The position numbers and the translations under genes were made by a program. Shown in pieces: positions 41,073 to 49,818 of a stretch of 64,000 nucleotides of DNA. Origin of the DNA: Saprospira sp. CCB-QB6 (GTDB lineage: Bacteria; Bacteroidota; Bacteroidia; Chitinophagales; Saprospiraceae); contig NZ_CP116808.1 of NCBI RefSeq assembly GCF_028464065.1, positions 2,435,501 to 2,499,500 on the forward strand, given 5' to 3'. Numbering within the stretch: position 1 is the stretch's first letter; every line of letters begins with the position of its first letter. The notes under the pieces are model-generated. The model did no database searches. It worked only from the letters and a program-made list of their open reading frames with translations, and was not told where the DNA came from.

Positions 41073-42053
41073 TTAGCGGCCCAATAGCATCTCCCATTTT
41101 GTCCATGAAATTGCTGGATGAGCCTGTTTCAAGGCAGCTAACTGATCATTCTGTCGCTGCAAAAAATCTTGATGGGCTTGACTATCAGGCCAGTTGGGCC
41201 GATGGCTGAAAGCCTTGTACAATTTAGTAATTTTTTCTCTTAGGCCCTGCTCTTCTTGGGCCAAAAGACTTTGCCCAAAGCCCTGGTAGATATAATCTAC
41301 GGCCTCATTCGTTGGATGCGCCCGATCAAGAGCATAAAAACGATAGTCCCGCAACTCATCCAATAAGATCTCATAGGCGGGAAAATAATGCAATTGAGCA
41401 AATTCTTCTTCTAAGGCCTCCGCCAATAATAATAAACGGGCCTTGCTTCTTTGGTTGCCCTGGGCCCCATCCTTTAAATGCCGAATTGGACTTACCGTTA
41501 AGATGATTTGACAACTAGGATTGAGCTCCCATAAAGCCCTAAATACCCGCTTCAATGCAGCCAAACCTTCGGTGATACTCATCTGCTGCCGCTCAAACTG
41601 CTTTTTGGGCAATTTATGACAGTTGTTGACAAGCTGCCCCTCATAAGTATAGTAGTAGGCCGTACCTAAGGTCAATAGCAGATAATCTGCTTGTAAAAGT
41701 TGCGCTTTGGCCCCCTCAAAACGCTGCTGCATCAGCTTTAGGGCTACCTCTTTTTCAGGATGGGCAAAATCCGTATGATAAGCAAAATGGCGATATAAAC
41801 CCTGATGTAAAAATAGCTCTTCCTCTTCTGGCCCTCGCCCCGCTAATAAACGATCTAGACTGTCCGCCAAGGAAAGTGGATTGTAGATCTGCCCAAATGG
41901 CTGTAAGTCGATATTATAAGCTAAACGAGCCAAACGAATCCCCATCTCTTGCGCAAAACAAGATCCCAATGCCATTAACCGATGACGATAAGCTAAGGAA
42001 AAAGGCCAGTGGGGGAGGGGCAAGGCCTGAGGCCAAGGAGTTGGTCGCTTCAT
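41073..42053 (-). CDS. GSCFA domain protein
   Basis: 326 aa. The name-giving motif GSCFA is at residues about 32-36, with a family-type continuation (NPLSLADSLDRLL; TLGTAYYY; VSPIRHLKDG; YFPAYEILLDELRDYRFY). It belongs to the SGNH hydrolase-like superfamily, suggesting an esterase or acyltransferase role, perhaps on polysaccharides. It forms an operon with the downstream transporter. Confidence 0.88.
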   Translation of the reverse strand: MKRPTPWPQALPLPHWPFSLAYRHRLMALGSCFAQEMGIRLARLAYNIDLQPFGQIYNPLSLADSLDRLLAGRGPEEEELFLHQGLYRHFAYHTDFAHPEKEVALKLMQQRFEGAKAQLLQADYLLLTLGTAYYYTYEGQLVNNCHKLPKKQFERQQMSITEGLAALKRVFRALWELNPSCQIILTVSPIRHLKDGAQGNQRSKARLLLLAEALEEEFAQLHYFPAYEILLDELRDYRFYALDRAHPTNEAVDYIYQGFGQSLLAQEEQGLREKITKLYKAFSHRPNWPDSQAHQDFLQRQNDQLAALKQAHPAISWTKWEMLLGR

Positions 42054-42153
42054 CTTTTTAGTTAAAAAACTGTTTTTTAGTAAACTAGGGCTTTAATATG
42101 ATTACTCTGACCTTATACGCTATTAGTGTATTGGTTTAGTGTTTTTTACGCAT

Positions 42154-42186
42154 AAAAAAAGGCCACATTGCTGTTGCAATGCGACC
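42154..42186 (-). terminator. Intrinsic terminator of the DUF3078 gene
   Basis: Imperfect 11-bp stem GGCCACATTGC/GCAATGCGACC, with GU/AC wobble and minus-strand T-run of seven. Confidence 0.7.
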
Positions 42187-42244
42187 TTAAAGTCACCCCA
42201 ATTAAAGCTCAAATATATATAGCTTTTTAAGAAGATGCAAACAT

Positions 42245-43330
42245 TTAGAATAAAAAGTTATACTTGATCAGCAAACTTTCTGTCACAGAAACTCGACGGC
42301 CTGTGCTCTCATATCCATTCACTCCAGTATCGGGATCATTATCGCGATCTAATTGTACCTGCACATCATGGTCATAAAAGACAATGGTGTTTAAGCTGAT
42401 AGACAATCCCTTAAAAATATAGAGATCCGTGGTGGTTAACCATTCTACATCTATATTCTGTGGATTGTGTAGGTAGTCGGAGAATAAGGTCAAGGAGGTC
42501 TTTAAGCCCAAACGAGGCTTTTTATCCGCATTGAGGAAAAACTTATTTTTATATAAGACCTTAATGGTGGCCCCCAATTGCATACTATGATTGGCGTAAA
42601 GGACACTATCTGCTGTCATGCCCGTTGGCCGAACTCCCCAACGGTCAATAAAAGCAGCCCGATCTTTTCCCCCATAAGGTGTACCATGTACCCCCGCACT
42701 AGCATCCGCATTGGCAATGGCGGCAATGGAGTCATCCGCTACAATAATGCTTTTCAATGAAGCTGGAGAGATCAATACCGATAGATGGTCGTCGGGCTTG
42801 TAAGAAATACTGGGCGAAATGGTGATCGTCGCTGGCGAGAAAAATTTAGAACGCGGAATTTTACTCCCCATCCCTTCTCGATAAGACAGTATATTGCCCT
42901 CATAAGTAGGTGTTAGCTGACTCAAAAAGGTGAAATCTAAGGCATAACCCCAAGGCTCATCTTTTACAATTTTATAATCGGCAAAAGAACTAAGCCGCAA
43001 TTCATCAATAGCCTTCTGAAAGGGGTTGGAGCTAACCCCTAGCCGCTGCACCCCAAAGTTTAAACTAAAGGTGTTTTCCCATTGGAAGCGCCCCTTCTTA
43101 TAATCGGCCCCCATTGTGGTACTTCCCCCAAATGCTACTTTGTTTTCTCCAGCCCCAACCTTGGGGTTAATCAACAAAAGCTGGGCAAAGTCTAGACCTA
43201 TACCCGCATCATATTTCCAGCCCTCTGGCTCCTCTTCTTTCTTTTTTTCTTCTTCTTGGGCAAAAACAGTGGTCCCAAGGGCCAATAGCCCAAGGAGTAG
43301 CAAAAGTTTAGTTTTCATGTTGGTTTTCAT
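42245..43330 (-). CDS. DUF3078 outer-membrane-type protein
   Basis: 361 aa with a signal peptide (cleavage after VFA; the start may also be the second Met, MKTKLLLLL). A short charged stretch EEEKKKEEEPEGW precedes alternating beta strands typical of an outer-membrane barrel (QWENTFSLNFGVQRLG; ELRLSSFADYKI) ending in an aromatic residue (KYNFLF). DUF3078 is common in Bacteroidota; function unknown. It follows the TlpA-like gene by 51 bp. Confidence 0.83.
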   Translation of the reverse strand: MKTNMKTKLLLLLGLLALGTTVFAQEEEKKKEEEPEGWKYDAGIGLDFAQLLLINPKVGAGENKVAFGGSTTMGADYKKGRFQWENTFSLNFGVQRLGVSSNPFQKAIDELRLSSFADYKIVKDEPWGYALDFTFLSQLTPTYEGNILSYREGMGSKIPRSKFFSPATITISPSISYKPDDHLSVLISPASLKSIIVADDSIAAIANADASAGVHGTPYGGKDRAAFIDRWGVRPTGMTADSVLYANHSMQLGATIKVLYKNKFFLNADKKPRLGLKTSLTLFSDYLHNPQNIDVEWLTTTDLYIFKGLSISLNTIVFYDHDVQVQLDRDNDPDTGVNGYESTGRRVSVTESLLIKYNFLF

Positions 43331-43381
43331 TGATGAAGTAATATGTATTGTCCTAAAGAGGACTTTTTTCCCTTTGGGTCA

Positions 43382-43924
43382 CTATTGAACCTCTTCTTTT
43401 GCCAAAAAACGGGATAATTGCGCATTCACATTGTCGTAATCCATGTTGATGCCCAAGATGTTACCGTCGGGATTGACCAAAATGGTGGTGGGCACTTCTT
43501 TTATTCCATAAAGAGCGGCCACATGGTCATTAAAGCGACTGAGGTCCGATACATGATGTGGCCAAATCAAGCCATCTTTTTCGATGGCGGCCAACCAAGC
43601 CTCTTTGCTGGTCTCAATGCCTACACTCAAAATGGTAAAGTTTTCCCCTTTCGAGAATTTGGCCCCATGATATTTGTCGTAAAGACGACGAAGTTGAGGA
43701 TTAGACTGCCGACAAGGCGCACACCAACTCCCCCAAAAGTCCAATAAAACCCATTGTCCCCGCAAATCCGATAAACGCAGGCTATCTCCACTAGCCAATT
43801 GGCCCGCAAACTCTGGCGCAGGCGTACCCGATGTTACTCCAGGCTGACGATACCAACGAAATCCTACCCAGACTAGGGTAATAACAATGGGAATGATAAT
43901 GAGCTCTGATAGTTTAATATTCAT
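43382..43924 (-). CDS. TlpA-family thiol-disulphide oxidoreductase
   Basis: 180 aa. An N-terminal membrane anchor (residues 8-22) is followed by a thioredoxin fold with the active site FWGSWCAPCRQSNP and the cis-Pro in VPTTILVNPDG. It probably reduces disulphides in the periplasm, for cytochrome maturation or repair. Confidence 0.9.
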   Translation of the reverse strand: MNIKLSELIIIPIVITLVWVGFRWYRQPGVTSGTPAPEFAGQLASGDSLRLSDLRGQWVLLDFWGSWCAPCRQSNPQLRRLYDKYHGAKFSKGENFTILSVGIETSKEAWLAAIEKDGLIWPHHVSDLSRFNDHVAALYGIKEVPTTILVNPDGNILGINMDYDNVNAQLSRFLAKEEVQ

Positions 43925-43945
43925 GGCAATCTATTTTGATGAGGG

Positions 43946-43953
43946 GCAAAATT
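43946..43953 (-). promoter_or_regulatory. Possible -7 box for the TlpA-like gene
   Basis: TAATTTTG on the minus strand, 22 nt before the start codon. No clear -33 box was found. CLE 16 would be upstream of this promoter. Confidence 0.3.
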
Positions 43954-44013
43954 AAGCTTTCCCAACTGAATAAAGCGTGATTTAGGTTGTTCTCTTTCCC
44001 TTTCTGATTGCTT

Positions 44014-44222
44014 TTTTGGGGCTGCCCCTTCCGCTGGGTTAAAACCCAGCGCAAAGCGGTATCGCTTTGCGAAGCTATACAAAATGAGGGTTAAAACCCT
44101 CATGAATTATCGGGCGGGTCGGGCTGTGCGGGGGCTCGCTGCTCGCTCGGCCCTTCGCTTTTTTTCGCTACGCTCAAAAAAGCTCGGTCTGGCCTGCGGC
44201 CACCCCCTACCATCCCTCAGCC
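44014..44222 (-). repeat. CLE 16, type B with three inserted hairpins
   Basis: On the minus strand it starts GGCTGAGGGATGG and ends GGGGCAGCCCCAAAA. The last arm is interrupted by about 80 bp with three perfect hairpins: GCTGGGTT/AACCCAGC (44033-44050), GCAAAGCG/CGCTTTGC (44051-44070) and ATGAGGGTT/AACCCTCAT (44084-44103). The third arm is a long A/T stem (GCTTTTTT/AAAAAAAGC). Confidence 0.83.
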
Positions 44223-44372
44223 AGTCGCTGCGCTCGCTTCTAGATCCAAAGAAGGCGGCTGTTTTGGCCCAATAGGCCCGCAGGGCCTAAATCCTAGGAG
44301 GGCAAAAGCCCTTCTAGGGGCATGTTCGCAAAGCGAAACCGCTTTTTGCTGTGGGGATTCCCCCACAGCATC
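44223..44372. other. Hairpin cluster between CLE 16 and CLE 17
   Basis: At least three strong inverted repeats follow each other: GGCCC-gca-GGGCC (near 44275), an 11-bp stem CCTAGGAGGGC/GCCCTTCTAGG (44293-44318) and GCTGTGGGG/CCCCACAGC (44348-44369). There is no gene. It may be a further element or expanded 5' arms of the two neighbouring CLEs. Confidence 0.45.
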
Positions 44373-44493
44373 GGCTGAGGGATGGAAAGTGGTGCGGCGC
44401 AGCCGCAGACCAAGGCGCTTTGCGCCGCAGGGCCGAGCGAACAGCGAGCCACGACACAGCCCGACCCGAGCGCAGCGAGGGGCAGCCCCAAAA
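44373..44493 (+). repeat. CLE 17, type B, abutting a stop codon
   Basis: Starts GGCTGAGGGATGG and ends GGGGCAGCCCCAAAA, 4 bp from the stop of the minus-strand permease gene. The second arm is TGCGGC-gca-GCCGCA, the third GGCGC-ttt-GCGCC. Confidence 0.87.
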
Positions 44494-44497
44494 TAGA

Positions 44498-46597
44498 TTA
44501 ATACTTGATCCGCGGATCTACCCAAGCATAAAGAAGGTCGGCCACCAAGTTGCCCAAGATGGTCAGCAAGGCCGCCATTAAGGTGACCCCAAAAACCAAA
44601 GGCCAATCATAGGCCCGAATGGCATCAATGACCAAAAGCCCCATCCCATTGATGTCAAAAATTAACTCAATGGCTATAGCTCCCGCCAATGCTCTGGGAA
44701 ATACAGCGCTAAATAAGGTAATCAAGGGAAATAAAGCATTGCGGAAAGCATGGCCCCAATACACCTCTTGCCGACGCAAGCCTTTTGCCCGAGCCGTACG
44801 GATATAATCCTGAGCCAATACCTGCAACATGGCCGAACGCATCTGCCGAGAGAGATAGGCAAAGGAACCATAGGTAACCGCAAAAATGGGCAAGAAAAGA
44901 TGATAGAGATATTGGCCCAATAGGCTCCAAGAAAAGACATTACTATCGGGCAAACCTTGGGTGGGAAACCAATCGTAATGGGCTCCATAGGTGGCAGTAG
45001 TTAGAAAGACGACCAACAAACTCGCCAGCCAAAAGGAGGGCAAAGAATAAAGCAAAAAGAGAAAATTACTACTCAATTTATCCCGCTGATCGCCCACCAA
45101 CTCTAAACCGTTCTTTCTGGAAAACCGCCAACTGCCGCGCCAAGGCCCCAAGAAGAAGAAGAGGGGCAAAAGCAATACGCCAAACTTTAACCAAAGCGGT
45201 TGTAAGCCCCAGCTCAAAAAGATTAAGACCCAAAACCATAGATAGGCCAGCTGTAAAAAGAGCAAACTATATTCACTAATATCCAAAAAGCGGCCTCGAA
45301 TGAGGGCTTGGGCAAAGCGACGAAGCTCTGGACCAAAAGATCGTCCCCATTTCTTTAAAAATGCTCGATAATTTAAGCCAATAAAAGCCAATTGTAAGGG
45401 AACAATGGCCCAAACTGCAGCAGGAACAAGCTCCATCAATTGCAAATAAAAGCAAAGCGCCAACAAAGCCCCAAAAATAAGCTGCAAAGGCGATAAAAAG
45501 GAATAATAAGCCGTGGGGCGATATCGCCAACTGGCCATCTCTACCCCCAAAGGGACCGAAACCCCATAAGAAATGAGAATGGCCAATAAATTCATGAGCA
45601 GGGTCCAACGCAAGGCCTCCCAAATCTTGAGCAAAACAGGTCGTTGATCCTGATAAGAAATGCCCAAATCTCCTCGAATTAAACCTCGGCTAGCATAAAC
45701 CTCGCGCAAGGGCAACAAACTATCTCGCTCTAGGGCCAACTGCTGATAGTGCTGATCTAAGCTTTGTTTTTCTTCCTCCAATGCAGCCAATTGGGCCAAA
45801 AAAGGTGCTTGGGCATTGCTGTCTACTTGCGCCAGCTGAAAACTTAACCGCCTTGCCGCCTTATTCAAGCTATCTATTACCAAATTGAGCTGCCCCAATT
45901 CTGCATAACAACTATTTAGGCGATGATGTACGCTACTATCAGGGGCCGAGAAGTAGGGGTAATCCCCAAACATCCAAACATGGTACTGATTATTGAAGCC
46001 ATAAACGTAGAGTTGAGGGATTAGGGTTTCATTAGGCCTAGCCCCTCTCCGCAACTGATGCAAAGCTTGCCGAACACTATCTAGGGCCAAAGATAAAGGA
46101 GCCACTTTAGCTGTTTTGAGGGCCAAGCTATCAAGTAAAATATCTAAAGGTTGCTCTTCATAACGTAGCCAAAGCTCCTCTTTGAGCTGATCTAGTTGCC
46201 CTTTTTCTTCATAGGAAAAAGCAACTTTCTCTTTATAGTATAAATGCTCCCAATTTTTCAACTGTTGATAATAGGCCATACAATATTCCGCTGCGCCATA
46301 CTGATTCATCAAGCGAGCAAGTAATTCTCTATGCCGCTGCGGCTGCAATTGATATAAATCTTTAGGATAAGCCTTGGAGCTTAACCGAAAATAAAAGGCA
46401 GGGCGGTCTAATCCTAGCTCTCTACTTTTTTGTCGATAAGCTTGCTCAGAAGCAAAGGGACTGTCATCTCCTCCTTTATTCAGGATGATATCAACAGGGT
46501 CGCCTTCTACTAACCGACTAAGGCCAAAGACAAGCAGTGAAACCATAAAAAAGCTAGGAATAAACAGCAACAGCCGTTTAATGGTATATAAGAACAT
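44498..46597 (-). CDS. OppB-type ABC transporter permease, enlarged, 699 aa
   Basis: The N-terminus (first helix, then EGDPVDIILNKGG and ELGLDRP) and the C-terminal 250 residues are those of dipeptide/oligopeptide permeases. The EAA loop is YIRTARAKGLRRQEV followed by HAFRNALFPLI. Typical members have about 310 residues. Here there are about 240 extra residues after the first helix (res. about 75-315, coiled-coil-like, probably periplasmic) and extra membrane helices near 370-510. No substrate-binding, second permease or ATPase gene is adjacent in the window. It follows the FadJ-like gene by 18 bp. Confidence 0.87.
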   Translation of the reverse strand: MFLYTIKRLLLFIPSFFMVSLLVFGLSRLVEGDPVDIILNKGGDDSPFASEQAYRQKSRELGLDRPAFYFRLSSKAYPKDLYQLQPQRHRELLARLMNQYGAAEYCMAYYQQLKNWEHLYYKEKVAFSYEEKGQLDQLKEELWLRYEEQPLDILLDSLALKTAKVAPLSLALDSVRQALHQLRRGARPNETLIPQLYVYGFNNQYHVWMFGDYPYFSAPDSSVHHRLNSCYAELGQLNLVIDSLNKAARRLSFQLAQVDSNAQAPFLAQLAALEEEKQSLDQHYQQLALERDSLLPLREVYASRGLIRGDLGISYQDQRPVLLKIWEALRWTLLMNLLAILISYGVSVPLGVEMASWRYRPTAYYSFLSPLQLIFGALLALCFYLQLMELVPAAVWAIVPLQLAFIGLNYRAFLKKWGRSFGPELRRFAQALIRGRFLDISEYSLLFLQLAYLWFWVLIFLSWGLQPLWLKFGVLLLPLFFFLGPWRGSWRFSRKNGLELVGDQRDKLSSNFLFLLYSLPSFWLASLLVVFLTTATYGAHYDWFPTQGLPDSNVFSWSLLGQYLYHLFLPIFAVTYGSFAYLSRQMRSAMLQVLAQDYIRTARAKGLRRQEVYWGHAFRNALFPLITLFSAVFPRALAGAIAIELIFDINGMGLLVIDAIRAYDWPLVFGVTLMAALLTILGNLVADLLYAWVDPRIKY

Positions 46598-46615
46598 CTT
46601 AGAAAGAACTAATGC

Positions 46616-48730
46616 TTAGAGAAAATTGGTATCCTGCTCAGCCATCTCCAATAAGGTAGCCGATGGCTTAAAACGGGGACCAAAACGCTGGGCCAAGACC
46701 TCTGCTCGAGCAACAAATTCCCGCAAACCATAATCATTGATAAATTGGATGACTCCTCCCTTAAAAGGAGCAAAGCCCCAACCGTAAATACTGCCCAAGT
46801 TTGCATCATAACTATTCTGAATAACGCCTTCTTCTAGGCAGCGTACCGCCTCTAAGCACTGAATAAAGAGCAGACGATCTTGCAAATCTTTAGGCTGTAG
46901 CTGTTCCTGGGCCAAGGGAAAGTTCTCTTTGAGGGCAGGCCACAAGCGGGCGGGTTCTTCTTTGTAGTTATAAAAACCACCATTGCGGGCTTTCCCATAA
47001 CGCTCTTGGACCAGCATCTCTTGTAAAACAGCAATTGCTGGAGAGGCCTGATAGCGGCCATCTAGCTGCTGTGCGGCCTGTTCCTCCGCAGAGATAATGT
47101 ACTTAAAGCCCAAATTATCGGCAAAGGCTAAGGGCCCCATGGGCATCCCCGCCTGCAAACCCGCATTTTCTATGGCTGCTGGTCCTTGCCCTTCTTTTAG
47201 CAGTAAAATGCCTTCCATAAAGTAGGTACTGGCTACCCGAGAAACAAAAAAGGCGGGACGATCTTGCACAATGATGGGGGTTTTGCGCAATTGCAATACA
47301 AAGTCGAAGGCCCTAGCTACCGTTTCATCTGCCGTTTTTTTGCCCACAATGATTTCTACTAAGGGAATACGTGCCAAGGGCGAAAAGAAATGCATCCCAA
47401 TATAGTTTTCAGGCTGTATGCTCGCCTCAGCCAAATCCGATACCTGCAAAGAAGCAGTATTGGTGGCTAGGAAGCTATGCTGCTGCATCTCTAACTCTAC
47501 CTCTTTAATGATCCGCTGTTTCAAAGCCCTGTTCTCAAAGACGGCTTCAATGACCAGATCACAGTCTTCCATCTCGCGCATATCACTTGTGGTCTGTATG
47601 CGGTCCAGAATCTCCTGGGCCTGCTCTGTTGTCATCTTCCCACTTTTCTCTAGGCGGCTAAGTTTCTCTCTCGCATTGTTCTTTCCTTGCTCAGCTAGGC
47701 GTTTGCTCACATCTCTAAGCAAAACTTCTATACCCTGCATAGCGGCCACATAGGCAATGCCCGATCCCATTTGTCCAGCCCCAATGACGCCAATTTTTCG
47801 GGCCCTAAAGCGACCAAAGCCCTTAGGGCGACTCATCCCTTGCTTGATTTTATTTAGATCATACCAAAAGGCCTTGGTCTGATTGCGGCAATTTTTACTC
47901 ATAATCATAGCCGTAAAGTAACGGGCATTGATTCGGGTGGCCGCATCAAAGTCAACAGAGGCCCCTTCAGCCATACAGTTGAGCAGCGACAAAAGCGCAG
48001 GGTAGTTGTTGCGGGTTTTGGCAATCAACTCACTACTGAGTTTAGCAATTCGTTCGGCTGTTTTAGGATGCTTGGGGTTGCTTTCCTTGGCAATGCGGTC
48101 TTCGGCATCCCAAGGCTTTTCAATGCAAGGCGAAGAGAGAATCCAGCGCTTAGCATGCCGAATCAAATCTTCGGGCCGCTCTACGGCCTCATCAATAATG
48201 CCCCTTTGTAGAGCCTCTTTAACGTGTATGAGTCGACTGCTACTAATAAATTTATAGGCTTCCTCTAGGCCCAACATCCACATCAGGCGAATGATGCCCC
48301 CGCCACCTGGAATCATCCCCAGGGATAGCTCAGGTAAACCCAATAAGGTCCTTGGATGATCCAAGGCTATGCGATAATGACAAGCTAAGACCAATTCGAA
48401 TCCACTGCCCAAGGCAGCTCCGTTAATGGCAGCCACTACGGGCACCTTTAAGCGTTCAAAACGTCTGTAAATCTCCCCTAAAAGGTCCGTATGCTCAAAG
48501 ATTTTAGCAGGGTCCTCGGCCCGATGCAAAAAATCTAGATCGCCACCCGCCAAAAAAGAGCGTTTGGCCGACAAAATAATTACGCCCTTCAAGCTTTTAT
48601 CGGCTTCCAGATGGTCCAATACAGGCAAAAAAGCCTTGGCAATCTGTGGGTTAATGGTATTGACTCGCTCGCCGCTTTTATCTAAGGTGAGGCTAACAAT
48701 CCCCTCACTATCTTTCTTGTAATATATCAT
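46616..48730 (-). CDS. FadJ-like enoyl-CoA hydratase / 3-hydroxyacyl-CoA dehydrogenase
   Basis: A bifunctional beta-oxidation enzyme, 704 aa. The N-terminal crotonase domain (residues 1-190) has INGAALGSGFELVLAC and the Glu of PELSLGMIPGGGG. The NAD-binding domain starts near 312 (GVIGAGQMGSGIAYVAA), and the C-terminal dehydrogenase domains contain HFFSPLARIPLVEI. CLE 18 ends 88 bp before the start codon. Confidence 0.93.
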   Translation of the reverse strand: MIYYKKDSEGIVSLTLDKSGERVNTINPQIAKAFLPVLDHLEADKSLKGVIILSAKRSFLAGGDLDFLHRAEDPAKIFEHTDLLGEIYRRFERLKVPVVAAINGAALGSGFELVLACHYRIALDHPRTLLGLPELSLGMIPGGGGIIRLMWMLGLEEAYKFISSSRLIHVKEALQRGIIDEAVERPEDLIRHAKRWILSSPCIEKPWDAEDRIAKESNPKHPKTAERIAKLSSELIAKTRNNYPALLSLLNCMAEGASVDFDAATRINARYFTAMIMSKNCRNQTKAFWYDLNKIKQGMSRPKGFGRFRARKIGVIGAGQMGSGIAYVAAMQGIEVLLRDVSKRLAEQGKNNAREKLSRLEKSGKMTTEQAQEILDRIQTTSDMREMEDCDLVIEAVFENRALKQRIIKEVELEMQQHSFLATNTASLQVSDLAEASIQPENYIGMHFFSPLARIPLVEIIVGKKTADETVARAFDFVLQLRKTPIIVQDRPAFFVSRVASTYFMEGILLLKEGQGPAAIENAGLQAGMPMGPLAFADNLGFKYIISAEEQAAQQLDGRYQASPAIAVLQEMLVQERYGKARNGGFYNYKEEPARLWPALKENFPLAQEQLQPKDLQDRLLFIQCLEAVRCLEEGVIQNSYDANLGSIYGWGFAPFKGGVIQFINDYGLREFVARAEVLAQRFGPRFKPSATLLEMAEQDTNFL

Positions 48731-48818
48731 AGCCTAGTTTCTCAGTTGAATAGGCAAACTAGCAAAAAAAAGCCTTTAATGCCTGAATCTTCCTGTATTT
48801 TCTTGATGGGCTTCTCTT

Positions 48819-48949
48819 TTTTGGGGCTGCCCCTCGCTTCGCTCGGGTCGGGCTATGCGCGGGCTCGCTATTCGCTCGGCCCTTCGCTTTTTCGCTAGGC
48901 TCAAAAGCTCGGTCTGGCCCTGCGGGCCACCCGCTACTATCCCTCAGCC
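48819..48949 (-). repeat. CLE 18, type B
   Basis: On the minus strand it starts GGCTGAGGGAT and ends GGGGCAGCCCCAAAA. The third arm is GCTTTT/AAAAAGC around a GAGC..GC loop, like CLE 16. It is co-oriented with the FadJ-like gene downstream. Confidence 0.85.
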
Positions 48950-48977
48950 AGAAAAGGCGGCCAAAGGCCGCGAAAAA

Positions 48978-49005
48978 GGCCAGCGCGCAGAAACTGCGGC
49001 TGGCC
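48978..49005. other. Strong hairpin near the end of the WYL gene
   Basis: GGCCAGC-g-CGCAG / CTGCG-GCTGGCC: a 12-bp stem with one bulge and an AAA loop, between CLE 18 and the WYL gene stop. It could be the 5' arm of CLE 18 or a terminator without a T-run. Confidence 0.4.
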
Positions 49006-49029
49006 AATATGGAGAATCGAGAGAAAATC

Positions 49030-49347
49030 TTAGTAAAGTTGTCGGAAAATCGTTTGCATCTGCTTATCGCCAATGCGGTATTTTTTGCGCAAATCGGCAG
49101 AGAACTGCTGGCTAAGTACCCGCAGGTCTTGTGCCTTATCCAAATTGAAAAGTTTCCAGTCGGTTTTGGAGCCAGAAGGGCCAGAGCGCTGAAATGCTCT
49201 TAGGCTCCAATTATTAGCCGAGCTAAGGCCCAAACAAAAAGGTTCGACCACCCGCCAATCGTCCTGATCGTTGTAACGAAAAGCCACTAGAAGTTGCTGA
49301 GAAATAGCATGGTGTAGGTTGAGATGCAATGCGCTGTTCGATTTCAT
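49030..49347 (-). CDS. Stand-alone WYL-domain protein, 105 aa
   Basis: The start is taken as MKSNSALHL (49347); a Met 19 codons upstream is possible. The pattern ISQQLLVAFRYNDQDDWRVVEPFCLGLSS is typical of WYL domains (shown here as LLVAFRYND and VVEPFCLGL), followed by WKLFNLDKAQDLRV. WYL domains bind ligands, often nucleic acids or nucleotides, and regulate transcription or defence systems. Here there is no DNA-binding domain. It has a palindromic upstream site. Confidence 0.7.
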   Translation of the reverse strand: MKSNSALHLNLHHAISQQLLVAFRYNDQDDWRVVEPFCLGLSSANNWSLRAFQRSGPSGSKTDWKLFNLDKAQDLRVLSQQFSADLRKKYRIGDKQMQTIFRQLY

Positions 49348-49375
49348 AAGATTAGCCTGTTTTGTTGTGAACAAT

Positions 49376-49390
49376 GTATAATTATTATAC
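49376..49390. promoter_or_regulatory. Palindrome GTATAAT-t-ATTATAC upstream of the WYL gene
   Basis: A perfect 7-bp inverted repeat around one base, 29 bp before the WYL start codon. It may be an operator or part of the promoter. The remaining stretch to CLE 19 is T-rich and holds no convincing gene. Confidence 0.35.
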
Positions 49391-49605
49391 GTATAGAATT
49401 GCATTTTGTTACTTTTTTGCTTAAATTTCAGGCGTTTTATTTGCCTGATAAACAGTGTTTTGTAAATTATTTTCGAGTTTTTTTGTAGCTGTTTTTTGGA
49501 CCATTTTAGCGCCTGTTTTTGCTGTATTTATACCGCTTTTTGTGGCAGTTCAGCCCTTTCTCGAGAAGAGCAATAGGCTTTGCACTACAGCCAGGCCGCA
49601 GCCTC

Positions 49606-49727
49606 GGCTGAGGGATGGACAGCAGTGGCCGAAGGCCAGACCAAGCGGGCAAAGCCCGCGCAGGGCCGAGCGAACAGCGAGCTGCGAGACAGCCCGACCC
49701 GACCAAAGGGAGGGGCAGCCCCAAAAA
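49606..49727 (+). repeat. CLE 19, type B
   Basis: Starts GGCTGAGGGATGG and ends GGGGCAGCCCCAAAAA. The second arm is shorter (TGGCC-gaa-GGCCA), the third GCGGGC-aaa-GCCCGC. It is 91 bp before trhO and probably upstream of the trhO promoter. Confidence 0.87.
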
Positions 49728-49773
49728 CAGCAGAACAAATGCAGCGACTATAAAAAAAGACAAAAAAATCTTT

Positions 49774-49781
49774 TATCTTTG
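49774..49781 (+). promoter_or_regulatory. Possible -7 box of trhO
   Basis: TATCTTTG fits TAnnTTTG and lies 37 nt before the start codon. A second TATTTTTG lies at 49790. No clear -33 box. Confidence 0.35.
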
Positions 49782-49818
49782 CAGCCTTATATTTTTGCAT
49801 AATATAACACTGACAATC

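Noticed and set aside
49455-49802. 115-residue plus-strand frame upstream of trhO
   Set aside because: It begins in a T-rich spacer, passes through CLE 19 and ends in the trhO promoter region. It has no family resemblance.
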